The notes under the pieces were generated by a model that was not told the DNA's origin, ran no database searches, and saw nothing but the letters and a program-made list of their open reading frames with translations. A program made the translations under genes and the position numbers. DNA of 64,000 nt from NCBI RefSeq assembly GCF_028769735.1, contig NC_088171.1:93480912-93544911 (forward strand), read 5' to 3'. The first letter of the stretch is position 1; the number at the start of each line of letters is the position of its first letter. Below are positions 28,601 through 43,600 of the stretch, in pieces. Source of the stretch: Zonotrichia leucophrys gambelii. Lineage: Eukaryota > Chordata > Aves > Passeriformes > Passerellidae.

Positions 28601-31600
28601 TACAGCCAAGGCACTCCTGAAACACCAACCTTCAAGGACCACTCATTCTTTGTAAGCTCTGTTTGGCTTCGTGTTTATGTAATGAGAAACCTTAGAGCAG
28701 TTCAATCACTGCAAACATTTCACTGCTTTACATGTCTAAGCTTTTTTTGCCCTGGTTCCAGCAGGTTACCCTTACAAATACTTATAAAGCAAGTGCATTC
28801 CTAGCTGCTAATCCTAAAAGCAGGTGGCTATGATCCTGGCATCTTTGAAACTAGGTGGCCAATTAATGCATACCTATCCTTCCTGCCTGACTGCTGTGAT
28901 GCTTGAATAATCTTTAAAAAATGTGTTTTCATTTTGCAACAGTAGTTAAGCAACTATTATAGCACAAGTATTTTTAAGTATCCTGTGATAAAATTTGCCC
29001 CTGTACTGAAGATATTCACAGGGTGTTTCTACATTTTGCATGAATCGAATTCTGAATGCTTAATCAGGCCATCTGTACAGAGATTAACTTTGCAAGTGCT
29101 GCATCCCATGCCTGTAACTTAGTACTCTGCTGCAAAGCATTCATTTAACTTGCCCTTCCTCACACCCTCTTTGCTTTAACTGTTGAAGAAATGGCTGCAT
29201 CCCCTGCAAGACAGGCCAAAGTTGACAATCTTAGATGCTCTTCAAGACACTTTCTTTGACAAGCTTCGTCGCAGTCGCTCTTTTAGTGACCTGCCATCGC
29301 TCAGGCTAAGCCCAAAAGCAGGGCTAGAGCTATATGTGAGTTCTGGTTTTTGTTTGGTAAAGGATTTTTTCAGTTCCTGTGTGGCATTTCCATTCCCACG
29401 CATGCTTCGTGTGTCGCTCTCTGTTGCAACTCGCTCATTTTGCTGACTGATTAGAGGGCAGGACATAACTGTGAGCCCATGCAGTTCCCATTAAATCAAA
29501 ATTCCTCTTGGTTTCTACAGAGATAATGATCAGAAGTCAACTATCTGTGGGCAGAGAGCAGGGCAGGAGTACAAGCCACCAGTGTTCTTAAAGATCACCT
29601 GCTACACTGATTGACACTCTACATTTGCCTAGTAACATGACTTTCAGAAGCTAAAAGCACACCCATGTCAAAGAAAAGAAGAAATAAACCTTTGACTATG
29701 ATTATGTTTAGGGACAAAAGCTGCTAATAATACTAGAAAAAAATTTCAAGTTTTGGACGCTTAACCCTTAAGCTTAACAATATGTGGATGCCTACAGTTC
29801 TTTCCAGCAAATTGTCAGCAAAATAGTAGTTGCCTTCCATCTGTGCCATGCATTTCCATGAGCTGGCCACATAACAAAGCAGGGTTTGTAGGTTAGATAG
29901 GCCGGTCGTGACTCTTATAGTCATTTTCCCCCATATGTCAGTCAGAGATGAACATATATGTATATATCTGCCTTGATAAGTCTGGAGTCTGCATAGGCTG
30001 GTTTTGCTTCTTTAATGATCAGTGTCCTGCTCAATACACCACCAGTTTGGCTGACTCATTTCAACAGAAACTCATGTTGGAGAGAACTGTATAACTCTGG
30101 TTCAACAGTTGTTACAGACATCCATGCCATGTGCAGGACATTGGATAAAAGGAAATAGCACAGTACTATCACCATTTAACCACCATGACACTAGAGAAAC
30201 TTGGAGCAAACTGTGTTACGTTTTATGAATTACTTCTTTAGAAGTCAGAAAATAAGTAGAACAGAAATCTGTAATGAGTAGGAAAATGCAGACAAGGTGG
30301 CTTATGTACAATCATATTAAAAAGAACCATGATACAGGAACTAGAGCAGTGCATTGGAAATGCTGTTTGAGAGAATATAGTAGGGTGAACAGATTTCATG
30401 ACTCTCTGGAGATCATTTCCTAGAGCTCTTTTTTTAGCAGAGGCATGGCAGAGCCCAGGTTTTCCAGAAGTTTTCATGCTGAAATTGAGGAGCTGTGCCA
30501 GATGAAAGCAGAAGTTTGATTTGAAATATTCTTTCCATCTCTCAAGTCTTGAAAGCTTCTTTAATCTTTTGCCTTGCCTTTTTCTTTCCTGGGCACATGC
30601 TGTTATTTTTTTCCTCTTTCCAATGCTGCATTGATAAACACTTTCTGCCTATTATCTTTTCAGTCGAATTTGCCAGATGAAGTCTTTGAAAATGGCACAG
30701 CGGCCACTGAGAAGCGACCTCTCTCCTTCACTTTTGGTGACCTGCCTTATGAAGATGCTGTGCCCCCTGCCAACTCAGCAGAGTCCTCCTGTGCTCACGT
30801 CAGCTCCAGCCCTGACATCACTGCCACCCCCAGCCAGCACCGAGCCCTGGGGTCCTCCCAGAGCTCCAGCCTGGACTGTAGCAGCAGCGACTCCCGCAGA
30901 GACTCTGTTGCTGAGCCAAAGGACCTGCTGTCCCACGGAGAGGGAGCGGTGGCTGAGAGCAAGAACACCCCCAGGGCAGCTCCTGAAGTTTGCCAAAAGG
31001 TCTCTGATGCTGGGAGCGATCATATTTTTGTGGAAGCGAGTGTCCCGGTGTCTCTCCTGCAGGACACGGATGAAGGCTCAGAACTCAAGCCTGTGGAGCT
31101 GGATACCTATGAGGGCAACATCACAAAGCAGCTGGTCAAAAGGCTTACATCAGCAGAGACACCCCTGACCCCAGAGAGGCTGCCTTGTGAGGGATCCATT
31201 AGTGGGGAATCAGAAGGATATAAGTCTTATCTCGATGGAAGCATTGAGGAAGCCTTGCAAGGGCTCCTCTTAGCTCTTGAGCCACATAAAGAGCAGTATA
31301 AAGAGTTTCAGGACCTGGATCAAGAAGTGATGCATCTAGATGACATCCTAAAAGTGAGTACAATTTCAGAAAATGCTACCCTAAAGAAAATCTGAGCAGG
31401 TACAAACTCCTTGCCTGCCTCGCAAACATCAAAGTAGGCTTTCTGGAGAATAGTAGAATTCCCTGGTAGCAGTAGATTTGCTCCTGCTTGGAGCATCCTT
31501 TCACAATGTTGCATTTTTAAACTTTTGTCAGCAACGTCCTTGTCACAGCCTTGTGTCCTCAAGCAACAGATCTTTTATCAAAACCTGGGGGAAAGAGAAA

Positions 31601-34600
31601 AAGGTGCTGTGACAGGAGGGTAATTAAATTATACCCTTCCCTGAATGCCTTGTGAACCATTGTGAATCACCTCTTGTGATCCCATTGCTTGTGCCGTACT
31701 GGGGATCAAATATAGCCAAACTTGTGCCTTTGAAATCTATGAGTCACATCCTCAGTGGGTGTACTTTAGCATACTGCCCCTGAACTCCATGGAGCTGTAA
31801 AAAACTACACCAGCTGAGGATCAGGCCCTGTAGCCATACAAGCTGAATTTTCTAAATTGCCAAAGGGATTTAGAAGCACAAGTGTCACTGAAGGTTGCCG
31901 TCCCCATGTCACCTCGGCATGGCCTTTTCCTTTTTCCCTTCATCCATTTTCATAATGAAAGACATCCTGTCATCACATCAAGATGCAGAGAATAATGTTA
32001 AAAATCAGAAGAAAAATGGTTTGCATGTGTGTTGTTAATATGTTTACTGCAGGTCACTGTTACTTGTATCTCCCCTGTGTATAACAACTCGTGACACGTT
32101 ACTCTGCAAACAGTATTATATGGGAAATAATCATTTCAAATGCTTCATATTCATATGCAAGTTGATCTGCTAGTCATTTAAGCCTCATTATTCAAAAATA
32201 TGGCTGAGGAAGAAGCAGGGAATCATTTATTCTTCTACATTATCTTTTTAAAAGAAACTTTGTTAACCCCCTTATTTCCATTGCATGGTACTTTTCCAAA
32301 TTAAGCATCTTTTTTTGACAGCCTGCAGGCTCCATTCCTTGCATTATTTATTCCTAGAGAGGTTTGAGCAGGCAAAGGTACCATTACTATTATTTTCTAA
32401 CTTGGTACAAGAGGTTGGTAATCCAAAGGGCAGAGAGACACTGTTTATTTCGGCTGCTTTGATCAGAAGTTACAAACAGACAGACATGGGATGGGGGTGA
32501 GAGGACGGATGTGTGCAGACAGGATTCCTGCGCACTCGAGATGGACGCCTCTTCAGACCTGTGGAAGTCTGGTGGTCAGCTCACAGACTGGCACTCAGCG
32601 TCACCAGCAGCCATGCAGAAAAGGGCTCCTCGTGCAGAAGGGTTGAGCTGGATTCCAGCTGTGGCGGAAGAAACCTCTCTTGGCCATATTGGATGAGCAG
32701 AGAAAATGGCCCACATGCTGTTTCTGTTTGCTTGAATAAGCTGTGCTACGAAGCCCTGATGGAAGCTGAAACCACTGGTGCTGCAGAAGAAGCAGGATAC
32801 AGCACTCATCCTCATCACAGATGTGTTGGGAAGTGTGTCTGATCAGCTATTGACTGTACAGTCAGTTTAAGGACTCAAACGTCCTAAGTGCAAATGTATG
32901 ACCATTAGTATTGTGTGCAAATGAATTATAAATGGAATTCCAGCTCCCTTCATCTCTAGAGCAGCTGGTGCTGGATCTGAACTCCTCAGAGGCCAATGCA
33001 TTTTTCTGTGAGCTGAGACAATGTCATGGCTCCTGCCTGGGACTGGAGGATGTGGCCTGTGTAATGGCACCAGTGGCTCACGACTGTTTCTGATCAAATA
33101 ATCACATGGTGTGAAAGATGTTGGAAGTCATTGCGCCAACCTATGGAGATGATCCCTCAAGTTACATCTGACTCTTCAGGATAACCCTGGAAGAAATTCT
33201 GAGGGCACATGTGGATGAAATGCCACATGGGGCCAGGGTATTTCATACTTCCTACAGCAACAGCAAGGTTCCTTTGCGTTTCTTCCCTGCGGTGAGGTGG
33301 GGATGGTCCCCCCCTCTCTCTGGCACTGTTAATTTCTGAGTTACAATACTGCCTTTCTCTGTCACCTAGGAATCTGATACCTTATTGGCTTTTCCTTGAT
33401 AATCCATTTGGCTTCAAAGGCCACAAAACTCCTTTCATTCCATTAATAAATGTGCAGCTGTGGGATGAAATTCATTCCTGGCTAAGGTCTGTTAGAGTTA
33501 CGTCTGGAATAAATCAGGTAGTGCCATTGGATATGTATAAATTGGCTTCTGTAGCTAGAACAGCAATTAAGGAATGTGCCTTCCCCTTTCAACTTCCATT
33601 GCATTAATTCCCATCGTTCCTTTTGCAAAATGCCGAGGGCTGAGAAACTTGGATTCAAGAAGTTCTTCTCATTTCTATAAAACATGTTGAATTTTGCCTT
33701 TGAGGGTTTTCCTTTGGGGAAGAGAGTGGGTAGCGTGAGGAGGGGAGGAGGAATGAAAGGCTTTCTCCAGTTCTCAGGCTTTGATTGTATATGCTATGAA
33801 TATGAAGGCTTGAAATGAAACACCCAATAAAATGAAGTTTTAAAAATAAAATGAAGAATTTGAAGTTTTAAGCTTTATCAATTTTTTTTCTTATCTTTCT
33901 TGTAGTAGCTAATACCTGGGGTTTTCATTGGTTCGTTCTGCCTTTGCAGTGCAAGCCAGCAGTAAGCCGAAGCAGGTCCTCCAGTTTAAGTCTAACAGTT
34001 GAAAGTGCTTTAGAAAGCTTTGATTTCCTGAACACCTCTGACTTTGATGATGAGGATGGTGGTGGTGTGGAGGTTTGTAATGGTGGAGGAGGTGCAGACT
34101 CGGTATTTTCAGATACTGAGATTGAGAAGAATAGGTAAGTTTGTAGTACCTGCCAGCCGTGCTTACGCCAAACTGACACCCTGGCTCTTTGTCACTAACA
34201 GGGGATCCTGGTGCACAATTTATTCAAGGAAGACTGACTAATCCTTGATGAGTTTTAGGGTCAGAGGGCTCCCCATGGATGCTGCATACAAAATCTTTAG
34301 TTTCCAGGACCATTTTTTTTCCTCTGTTGAAATATATGCAATCTGTCCTCCAGAGGAGAAGGGTAAATTAAATAAGGCTGACATCAATACTGGCAGAGCC
34401 TCTTCCTTGACATAGGTTTGGACCTGGCTTTCCTTGGATGTAATTACTAATTCCTCTGTGGTTTTTCCCCCCTCCCTTTGTCTTTTCTCTCTAGCCGAAT
34501 GAGTCTTTGCAGTGGATTAAGCTTGTCAGTAACAATAACACAGGGCCAGATTTAAGCAGCATGATGTAGGTTGCCTTTGGAATGTAAGAGTGATGACTGG

Positions 34601-37600
34601 TACTCTGTTCATGGCCCTGCGTGTCACCTGCCCTTCTTTCATCACTTTTGGTCTTTCTGAGAAAAAAAAAAAAACAAAAAAAGAGAAAACAAAAAAAAGC
34701 TGTGGTGTTGTGCCGTGGCCTGCCATTGTTGTGTGACTTTAAGATGCTGTGCTTCAATCATTAGATCTTGAAAGCATGTTTGCCTCCTTTGAGCTGACAC
34801 GATGCCCAGCAGGCACGTAAGCGGCACTAGAGCTGGAAAAAGAGAAAGGAAGACGGTTCCCTCCCTGCCTGTGCTCTCCAGCCAGGGAGCTGTACTACTC
34901 ACAGCTTGCTTAAAGCAGTTTGAGTGCAATGAGCAACCACCGTGCTGTTCCCATCATGTCCTCATTCCAGAATAAGACTTGGTGGGGAAAAAAATTTGGG
35001 AAATTGTGTTGCTTGCTGAACTGGCACCCTGACCTCAGTCCGGTCTGTGCTGATTTAAGGATCTAGCTTCAACCAGTTAAAATAGAAATTAAAATTTCTT
35101 TTTTTTTCCCCTCTGGCTCATCCCCAGACAGTGCAGATTCCTGCTTCCATTTTTAGATGTGTAAGTGTGTGACTCAGTGTAAAGACTGCAAGTGTTGAAA
35201 CTTCTGAACTTGCAGCCAAACACACTTGCCATCTGGGGACTGACCTCAGGCTTTGCATTTAAACATGGGGAGGATCATTTGTGCAGCAAGACAATATTGG
35301 AAATAATGATTTAAAACACAGTAAGACTAGCTCAACACTCTTGCAGAAACAATTGGCAAAGTAAGCTGTACACATTGTGTCTAAAACTGCATATGAAAAC
35401 ATCATGTCTCTTACTTCAGCAGTGGTTTTCCTTTCCTTCTGCAATGAGCCTTAAATTTGACAGCAGGAGGACTCTGCAAGAGTCTCAAGCACAGAGCTGT
35501 TCTTAGCAGCTCAGCACTTGGGAAGGTACAAATTGTCATGGTTCTTAATCCAGAGTGACTGGGCAGGTGATTCGTCACAGATGGGAGAAAACTGTCACCA
35601 CCAAGGGACAGTAACCACGACAAACCTTGCTGTTGAGGACATCACATCACTCGGGGCAAGCCAGTCAGGGGACAGGTCTGTCCCCTGGATGGGCACGTCC
35701 CTCCTGTTCCCAGGCAGGGCAGCTCTGCTCCTTTGTGATATGATGTGCCCATCACCAGGTTTCTGTGCACTTTCAGCTCTTCTGCCGTGCTCTTTGCTCA
35801 TCCCCTTGTGTGTGAGTGGGGCTGTGGGTGTGGGTGTGTGTCTGCTGTGGCAGCTGCCGGCCCTGCACTGACTTTTTCCTCCTCCCTGCCTCCTCCCCAG
35901 TTACAGGACGGAGCACCCAGAAGCCAGAGGCCACCTGAGCGAAGCTCTCACCGAGGACACGGGCGTGGGCACCAGCGTGGCTGGCAGCCCTCTGCCCCTG
36001 ACCACAGGCAACGACAGCCTGGACATAACCATAGTTAAGCACTTGCAGTACTGCACCCAGCTCATTCAGGTACCAGCCCCGCCTCATTTGGGCATTTATT
36101 TTAAATCCTTCCTGCCTGCAGGCTGTCAAGGTCAGCGCTGCTCCTGCGAGGCAGTGGGAGCTCAGGGCTGGCACAGACACCATGCTGGGGTTGGATGGTG
36201 ACACCCTGACCCCAGCCAGAGGTGCCTCCATCGTTTCCATCCTGGCTGGTTTTGGAGCAGACCTGACCTGTGAACTAAGGGGGGCTTGGCACGAGCTGCC
36301 CAGGAGGGCTGAGGGGCAGGGCAGTGGGAACAGGGGCATCCCCTGCTCTGGGTTACAATCTCCTGCTGCCTTTGCTGGTAGGTCCTCAGTGGAGTGGGTT
36401 TCCAGTTAAAGCAGCCCATGTCTTCAGAGGTAAAACAGGAACCCTGTCTCCACTGTTTAACTGAGATGAGCTTGCAGTGTTCAAGAACAGAGATAAATTT
36501 TTACACCTGGTGCAGAGAGATTCTGTCTGCAATAGGCATGGTGAAGGCAGCATGAGACAGCTCCTCTGGGACATCAAAATTGTCAGTTCATGCTCACAAC
36601 TAGAGGAGCTTTTCTGTAGGTTTTTTTTTTCAGAGCCCATGCATGGCAAATGTGAATTTAAACATCCAGTAAGTGAGGTCATCAGTGTTTTCCTGACAAA
36701 TCAAAACATGCTGCAACTTCCGCTTCACAATTATTTTACTCTTCCATCTTATTTATAATTACCTTTATTTTCCCAAAAGCTCGTTGAAGCAGGAGAGCGT
36801 GAGCCTGATTCCAGCACCCTTAGTGCTGAGCTGGAAACTCTGCTGACTCACACTATGAGGAAAAGGGAGGTTTTTTGGTTTCAATACAACAGTATACAGT
36901 AAATATGCAGCTGAGCAAGGTGAACTTGAACCACATCCACACACAAAGCAGATCTGATATGAATATTATTTACATAAACTGCTGAAGAAGATGTAGATAG
37001 CAGCAGCAGGGAGTACTAGCAAGGATTAATTAATTAATAAAATGAATAAAGGCACCTAAGTAATTGATCAAAGCTGAAATGGAATAGAGAAAGAGCAACT
37101 TGTGGTCTTCCCCTGTGCAGGGTTGTCCTGAAAGTCTATGGCCCATGTTGTGTGAAAGTCAGATTAATATTCTTGCCTGGCTTTAAGTCTCGTGGTGATG
37201 GGTTTCTTTAGCTTTGTGGAGTGTGTAAATCAGACATTACTTACACAAATGGCTACTTGGATTCTCAGGTGTCTGGATGTGGATGGTACAGCTCATTGAA
37301 GGTACATTGTTGAAGGTACAAGCAGTGGTGCATATCAACTAGGACCAAAAAATATCCCAACAACAAAAATTTTTTTAAGTTAAGGAGATCCTGTGGTTCG
37401 AGGCAATGAATTTGTTGTTGCACTTCAGGTGTTTTGGAGTTTTTTTGTTTTTTCTGAGGCTGGGTTTCTTTTTGGTTCAATGACTCTTTTTTGCTTCTTC
37501 CCATTTGTCTTCACCAGCAAATTGTGTTCTCCAGTAAAACACCATTTGTGACAAGAGATCTCCTGGATAAGCTGTCCAGGCAGATCCTCGTGGTGGAGAA

Positions 37601-40600
37601 TATTGCCGAGATCAGCACTGAGAACTTGGGAAACATCACCTCTCTTACTGATGGTAAGAAACAGCTTAGGGGCTTTCCTTCTGACAAGGATTTGCCTGGG
37701 CATGTGTGTCTGCTGAAATAATCGCTGTGCAGAGCTCACCAGCAGTGCAGGAGAGGTCCCTGTAGTAAGGGCTGGCTCAGGGTCACCAGGAGGTGCAGCA
37801 GGCAAGGCAGGTGTCACCTACATCTGTCCTCAGTGCTGAAATGCAAGTGAGAAGAGAAAGCACTTATCCAGTCTGATGTGCAGAAGATGGACAGATGTCA
37901 TTGGTGTTATGGGGTAGGGATACTTCCACCTCTGAAGACCCAAATTCTTCTTCCACCTGTCTTTCCTGGGGAAAGGCACAATTTGCATTACAATATCAAA
38001 GGCATAATACAACTCTCTGAACATTTTCATTTTTAGTCGTCTCTATGGAGAACTTCTAAGTTATTTTTCTTTTTGCATCTATTTTAATACATGGAAGAGT
38101 TTGACAAACACATAGTTACGCTCCGGCAGGATAGGTAAATACTACAATGTGTATTTACTATATCAGAAAATTGAGGCAAAAACTGAGTGACATACTTGAA
38201 GCCAGGGACAGGGACCAAACTTGTGCAGACCATTTGTGGTGTTCCCCTAGAATTTTGTGCTATCTAAAAGGAAGAGACATCAATGCTCAGAACTGGATCA
38301 GGAGCAAATTTTCTCACATTACCATGGGAAACAGAAAAAACATGTTACAAACTTGGGGCGAGCACCTGGTCATGCTCATGAAGGTAATGGCTCAGGGAGA
38401 CCCAGCAAACAGTACCTGTTTATCAGTGGGATTGGGTGAGATGTCCTTTATTCTTACCTTCTTTTTTCAAAGCTGATGTTTCTAGCATGGCTTTGTTTCA
38501 TTATTCATTTTGTCTTCCCCAGCAATTCCAGAGTTCCACAAGAAGCTGTCACTGCTGGCTTTCTGGATGAAGTGTACTGGCCCTGCAGGAGTGTATCACA
38601 CCTCTGCAGACAAGATGATGAAGCAGTTGGATATCAATTTTGCCACCACGGTGAATGAGGAGTGTCCAGGACTTGCAGAAACAGGTACAAACTGCTGCAA
38701 AAAAATGTGTCAAAATGGAGAACAGTTGTTTACTGAGCTTTGTTTTCCAACCCCTTGGAGATCTGTTTGGCCACAGTTCCAAGATCTCATTTGAAAACTA
38801 ATGCTACAACTCTTGAAACAGTTTTGGCCCCAAATAATGAAACAAAATAAAAGATGAGGTTAACAGAAAAGAAAATAATGTTTTAAGGTTTATGAGCTAA
38901 CCAGAAAGAAAGTCTATTCCAAAATACAGTTTTGTAAGTGATTCAGTGAATCAGGAATCCTTGGACTTAATTTTGTGTATCTGTATAATTCCCACACCCA
39001 TTACAGTGCACTGGGATTGAAATTAATCCACATTCAAGTGAGTTTGTCTGAGTACAGGTTCTTATGTTGTGGGGGATGTGCCACACCTCAAACTCTATTT
39101 ATACTGACTAGCTCTCCCTTGGACAGAATGGGTGTGGCTGCCTGCACTGTGGATGCCTACACAGGACAGTGTTCTCCTTCCTGCCCCATGCTACAGCTCT
39201 CACAGGCAGTGCCTCAGACTAGCTTTCTGCATGCCACACTACTGCAGGAACATGAAAAATAGCAAAGCCAAATCCTGCCTCAGTGGCACTGTGGGGATGT
39301 ACAGGCAGTGCATGTGGAGAGGGGGTTACAATGCAGGATATTGTTCTGCTAGAAATGATGCTCTGGTGATTGCCCAGGGAGCTGCACTAGCCATCTGTAA
39401 GCTGGCAGAGGTTCGTCCTTACAAAGAAATTCTCTGGCAATGAGACCCAGAGAGGGAGAAGGCCTGTCCAGCTCCTAACCTAACCACAGCTGAGCTTAGA
39501 AACATTGGGAACATCACTTAGAAACATCACTTATCTGGCCTTGCAGATGAGGTTCTTTCTTTCCGGTTTTGAAGTGGACTGTGTAATTTTGCCAGCAGCT
39601 TTTACTCTCACTAACCTGTGCCTTTGTCCATGGCCTCCTGCAGTCTTCAGGATCCTGGTGTCTCAGATCCTGGACCGGACGGAGCCTGTCCTCTACTCCA
39701 GCATGTCCTCCGAGACCATCACTGTCTTTCAGTATTACAGCTACTTTGCCAGCCACAGCGTCAGTGACCTTGGGAGCTATTTGCTGCAGCTCGCCAAAGA
39801 AGGTAGGGTTATAAACACTGCTGGCTGCCTAGGGAGTACCTGCCCGTCCTTCTGAGCTCAGCACAAGGCAGTCCAGCCCTGAGGCTGGCTTTACAAAAGG
39901 AGGAGAGAAAAGAGACAAAGAAGTGTCCTGGCTATTAAGTGAATGCACCTGAACTGTTGTGCATGTCAAGGGAAAGGAGCTGATGCAGATAGACTCTCAG
40001 TCATTTCTATTTCCATATTCAAATGGGAAAAAACTGTTTTGAAAGCAGTTTTTCAGGGAATGGCTGATGGTGGTGGGCTGAGCCCAAGGTCTGGGAAGTT
40101 TTCTGTGCCCACAGCTTGGATGATTGTGGTGGTGTTCACAGGGGTCTTAGGACAAGGGAAGAGACGAGAATCTTGACTCCATGTTTCAGAGGGCTGATTT
40201 ATTATTATATATATTATATTAAAATAAAATTATATATTAAAACTATACTGAAAGAATAGAAGAAAGTATTTCATCAGAAGGCTTGAAAGGAAAGGAATGG
40301 AATGATAATAAAATCTTGTGACTGACCAGAGAGTCTGAGACAGCTGGACTGTGATTGGCCATTAATTAGAAACAACTACAGAAGACCAATCACAGATGCA
40401 CCTGTTGCATTCCTCAGCAGCAGATAATCATTGTTTACATTTCGTTTCTGAGGCCTCTCAGCTTCTCAGGAGAAAAAATCCTAGCAAAAGGATTTTTCAT
40501 AAAATGTGTCTATGACAGATGATGTCTTGGTCTTTCACCACGTGTTATGAAGATGCCTTCTGAAGTGCTGAGCAATTCTCAGAGATCACAGCACCTCAGA

Positions 40601-43600
40601 GTTTTGCAAGCCCTGCCACCAAGAGCTAAAGAGAGAAGCAGATGCTGCACAAAGTGTGCTGAACTTCAGTCCCTGGCAAGCCAAGTTTTCTTCTCTGTTT
40701 GAGAAAGAGTTTGAGGAACCTTGCCTAGTTTTCCTCTTTATTTGGGCATACGAGGGAGCTTTTGCTCAAAAGCCTGGAAGCAAAATGGCATTTCAACTCA
40801 CCTCTGAAACATATTAGCCCTAGCTCTTGTTGGCAGACATCAGTCTGTCCAGGAAAAGCTCTCACAAGGGTCCTCTGAAAGTTAATACACTGGCAAGGAT
40901 ATTTGATCTCAATTGCTAGAGCGAGAATTGACATCTTCAGCAGAAAGCAAAAATTTAACACGGCTGCCTATAGCTCTGGGTAGGCCTAAGTGCTGCACTT
41001 GGGCCCATCTATTTATCTCCTCCTCACTTGAAGAAGGTCTGACAAACTGGCCCAGCTTAAAGCCCAGACAATTCCCCATGCAGACACACTGCCATGCTGC
41101 AGTTGCTCAGATGGGAATATTTTTGTATCCTCAGTGGGTGTAGTATAAATCAAGGATTGCTAGTGAGGAAAGGATCAATCCAAAGTGCTGAGAGGACAAA
41201 GTAACACAAACCTTTTTCTTGCACTTCCAGCATCTGTGGTTCAGGTGCTGCAGTCAGTGAAAGACGGAAAACTGCAGCACAATGTGTCCAAAATAAACTC
41301 CAATAACCTTCCACCACAGCAGGAAGTTTTAAGAGCTTTGGCTTTACTTCTCAATGAAAATAAAAATGAAGTCAGTGAGACTGTGGCATCACTTCTGACA
41401 GCAACTGCAGAAAACAGGCACTTCAGGGAGAAGGTAAGTGGCAGAAAATCACCTGTCACATGACAGACCTGTGTCGTCATGACTTTTTCTACCTGCATGT
41501 CTCAAATATCTGTGCATATAAAATAACTGATCCAAGCTTGATTTAAGCTGATCCAGAGGGATATTCTGGCCGAATTTTTCTGCACATGGGCAGGTCTATT
41601 TCTGTCTTTATGCCAGTCTGCTTCTACCTATCATTACACTAAACAGGTACCAATCAAAACTGCAAATACTTACTGAGTGCTGTGCTCTCCAGCTATCTTC
41701 CACACTTCAGCATTTCTGCTGCCTTGTCTCAGACTTGCCTTCAGTCCAAGGCTTCAAGGTAACTGTCCCCAGCACCATGAACATGCAAAGATGTATGTTG
41801 GAGAATTTTGCTCAGACATGGCTTGAAGGAAAAAAAGCCATGAACATATACAGCTGGTTAAAAAGTAAAAGGCAGCTGTAAGCAGCAAGTTCTCAGGCTT
41901 TTTCTTAACAACAGTAAACACCATGTCCTTGAGGAAGTGGTGAGAAAGAAAGGCATGGTGGAAAACATGGAGGCCTTGAGAATGATAAATAAGTCAATAA
42001 CAGGATGAGAAAAACAAGTATTAGTCTCAACAAGAAAACCACAGGTTTCGGCAACAAAGTAAGGGTTGGTGTGTAATGTGCAACCAATGATGAGCTCGGG
42101 TTTTGTAATATGTATAAGCTTAATTAACACCACTATAAAAGCGTGTAAGTGAGATCAATCTGAGTTCGATGCTGATCAATTAGGATGTGGTCAACTCCCT
42201 TCGCCTCCTCAGATGTAGGTCTCAGATTTTTTTTTCCAGAGGAGTCTGTCATCTATGGAACTTCCCACCATTTCCAGAGGGGTTGGACTGCCTTGGGCAA
42301 ACACAGCTCAGCTGTGAGAACTAAGATTTGAGTCTATCTCTGATACCAAATGCAACAAGCAGGGCCAGGTTAAGCACAGAAATTAAATAGAGGGGAGAAG
42401 GAGGAGTAAGAAGAAATTTGGGATTGACTCCTACCTTTTCATGGCAGACCTTTTCCTACTATCCATCTTGCTCTCTGTCAGGAAAGAGCAACAGAAAAGG
42501 CAGCTGGAAGCGGAAGAGTGGCAGAAGGAAGGCAAAGGGAAGAGAAAAAGCCTTTGCTTTTCTTGTCCCCTCTTTGCTTGTCCTCCCACTTCATCTTCCA
42601 TTTTTGCAGCCTTTTAGTATTTCATACCATCCTTGTCCATCCCCAGCTTCCTGGAGGTAGCATCTCAGGGCAAATGTAACCTTCTCCTGGAACAGCCATG
42701 TGTAGTTGATACCTGGTCCACTGCCTGCAGGAAGGACCACAGAGTGGCTTCTGTGAGGGTATTATGCAGCTTTATGAATTGTGCTGCAGATGGATTCACT
42801 GTGCAGCTGAGTGCTGCTGAGATTTGCTGCTCAGTAGTGGCTGCTAATTTCTAGGGTCAAGCAGTAAGCTGGTCTAGCAGCTCATGCTGGCATTGTAATC
42901 ATTATGTTAAGTCTCCCTAGGGTCTATACCAACTAGTTCATTATTATCCCTACATTAAAGAGACCATCACAAGGGCCACCTCTTGAGATATTAGACTCCA
43001 AAGCCCATTCAGAGCTCTTTGGTGATGTATGGTGAAAGGCCTTCAAAGGTGCCAGACTGTGCATCTCGCTTTAATATGAACTTCTCCTCACCAAAAGCTG
43101 CCCTGAGACTGCTGATCTATGACTGGTGGTCTGGCCTGGATCTGCTGTAGGGAATTATCGCACCTGTGCCATCCCACATGCTCCCTGCCAGGGAGACAGG
43201 CTGCAATTGCTGTCCTTTAACAGGGTAGCAATACCTCCATGCTCCACCCTTCTCTGTGGAGGCACAGAAATTTTCATTGCTGTTCTTCTTTATCTGCTTT
43301 CAGGCATTGATTTATTACTGTGAAGCACTAACCCAGCCCAACCTCCAGCTGCAGAAAGCAGCTTGCTTGGCTCTAAGATACCTCAAGGTAAGAGACAAGG
43401 AACACACTGTGGTGCTTGGCTTTGCTTTTGAAAGGCATCTGATAGGTACAAACAACAAAACAGAAATTTCAATGACAGCAGCAGTAGTGTTTTTGTTTTG
43501 TTGCTGTGCTCCATCTTTTTTCAGATAAAGGGAATTGTTTAGAACCTTCTAAACCACAAACACTTGGGTTCTGTGACCTTGGCAAAGTTTTATCTTTTGC

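Larger units (their letters stand above)
24591..30663 (+). other. RIPOR2: RIPOR2 introns 8-12
   Basis: Intronic DNA between exons 8 and 13 with the (TA)n tract at about 27.8 kb. No other element is recognised. Confidence 0.7.

Noticed and set aside
30677..31168. A 163-codon plus-strand frame inside RIPOR2 exon 13
   Set aside because: It overlaps the conserved RIPOR2 frame. Its translation is Ser/Pro/Leu-rich, as expected from a shifted reading of GC-rich codons.
32511..32842. Two overlapping plus-strand frames (61 and 109 codons) in RIPOR2 intron 13
   Set aside because: No paired splice sites, no recognisable homology, and the RIPOR2 frame is complete without them.
35773..36339. A 188-codon minus-strand frame over RIPOR2 exon 15
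   Set aside because: It is the antisense shadow of a GC-rich exon plus a TG-rich flank (His/Thr repeats in translation).
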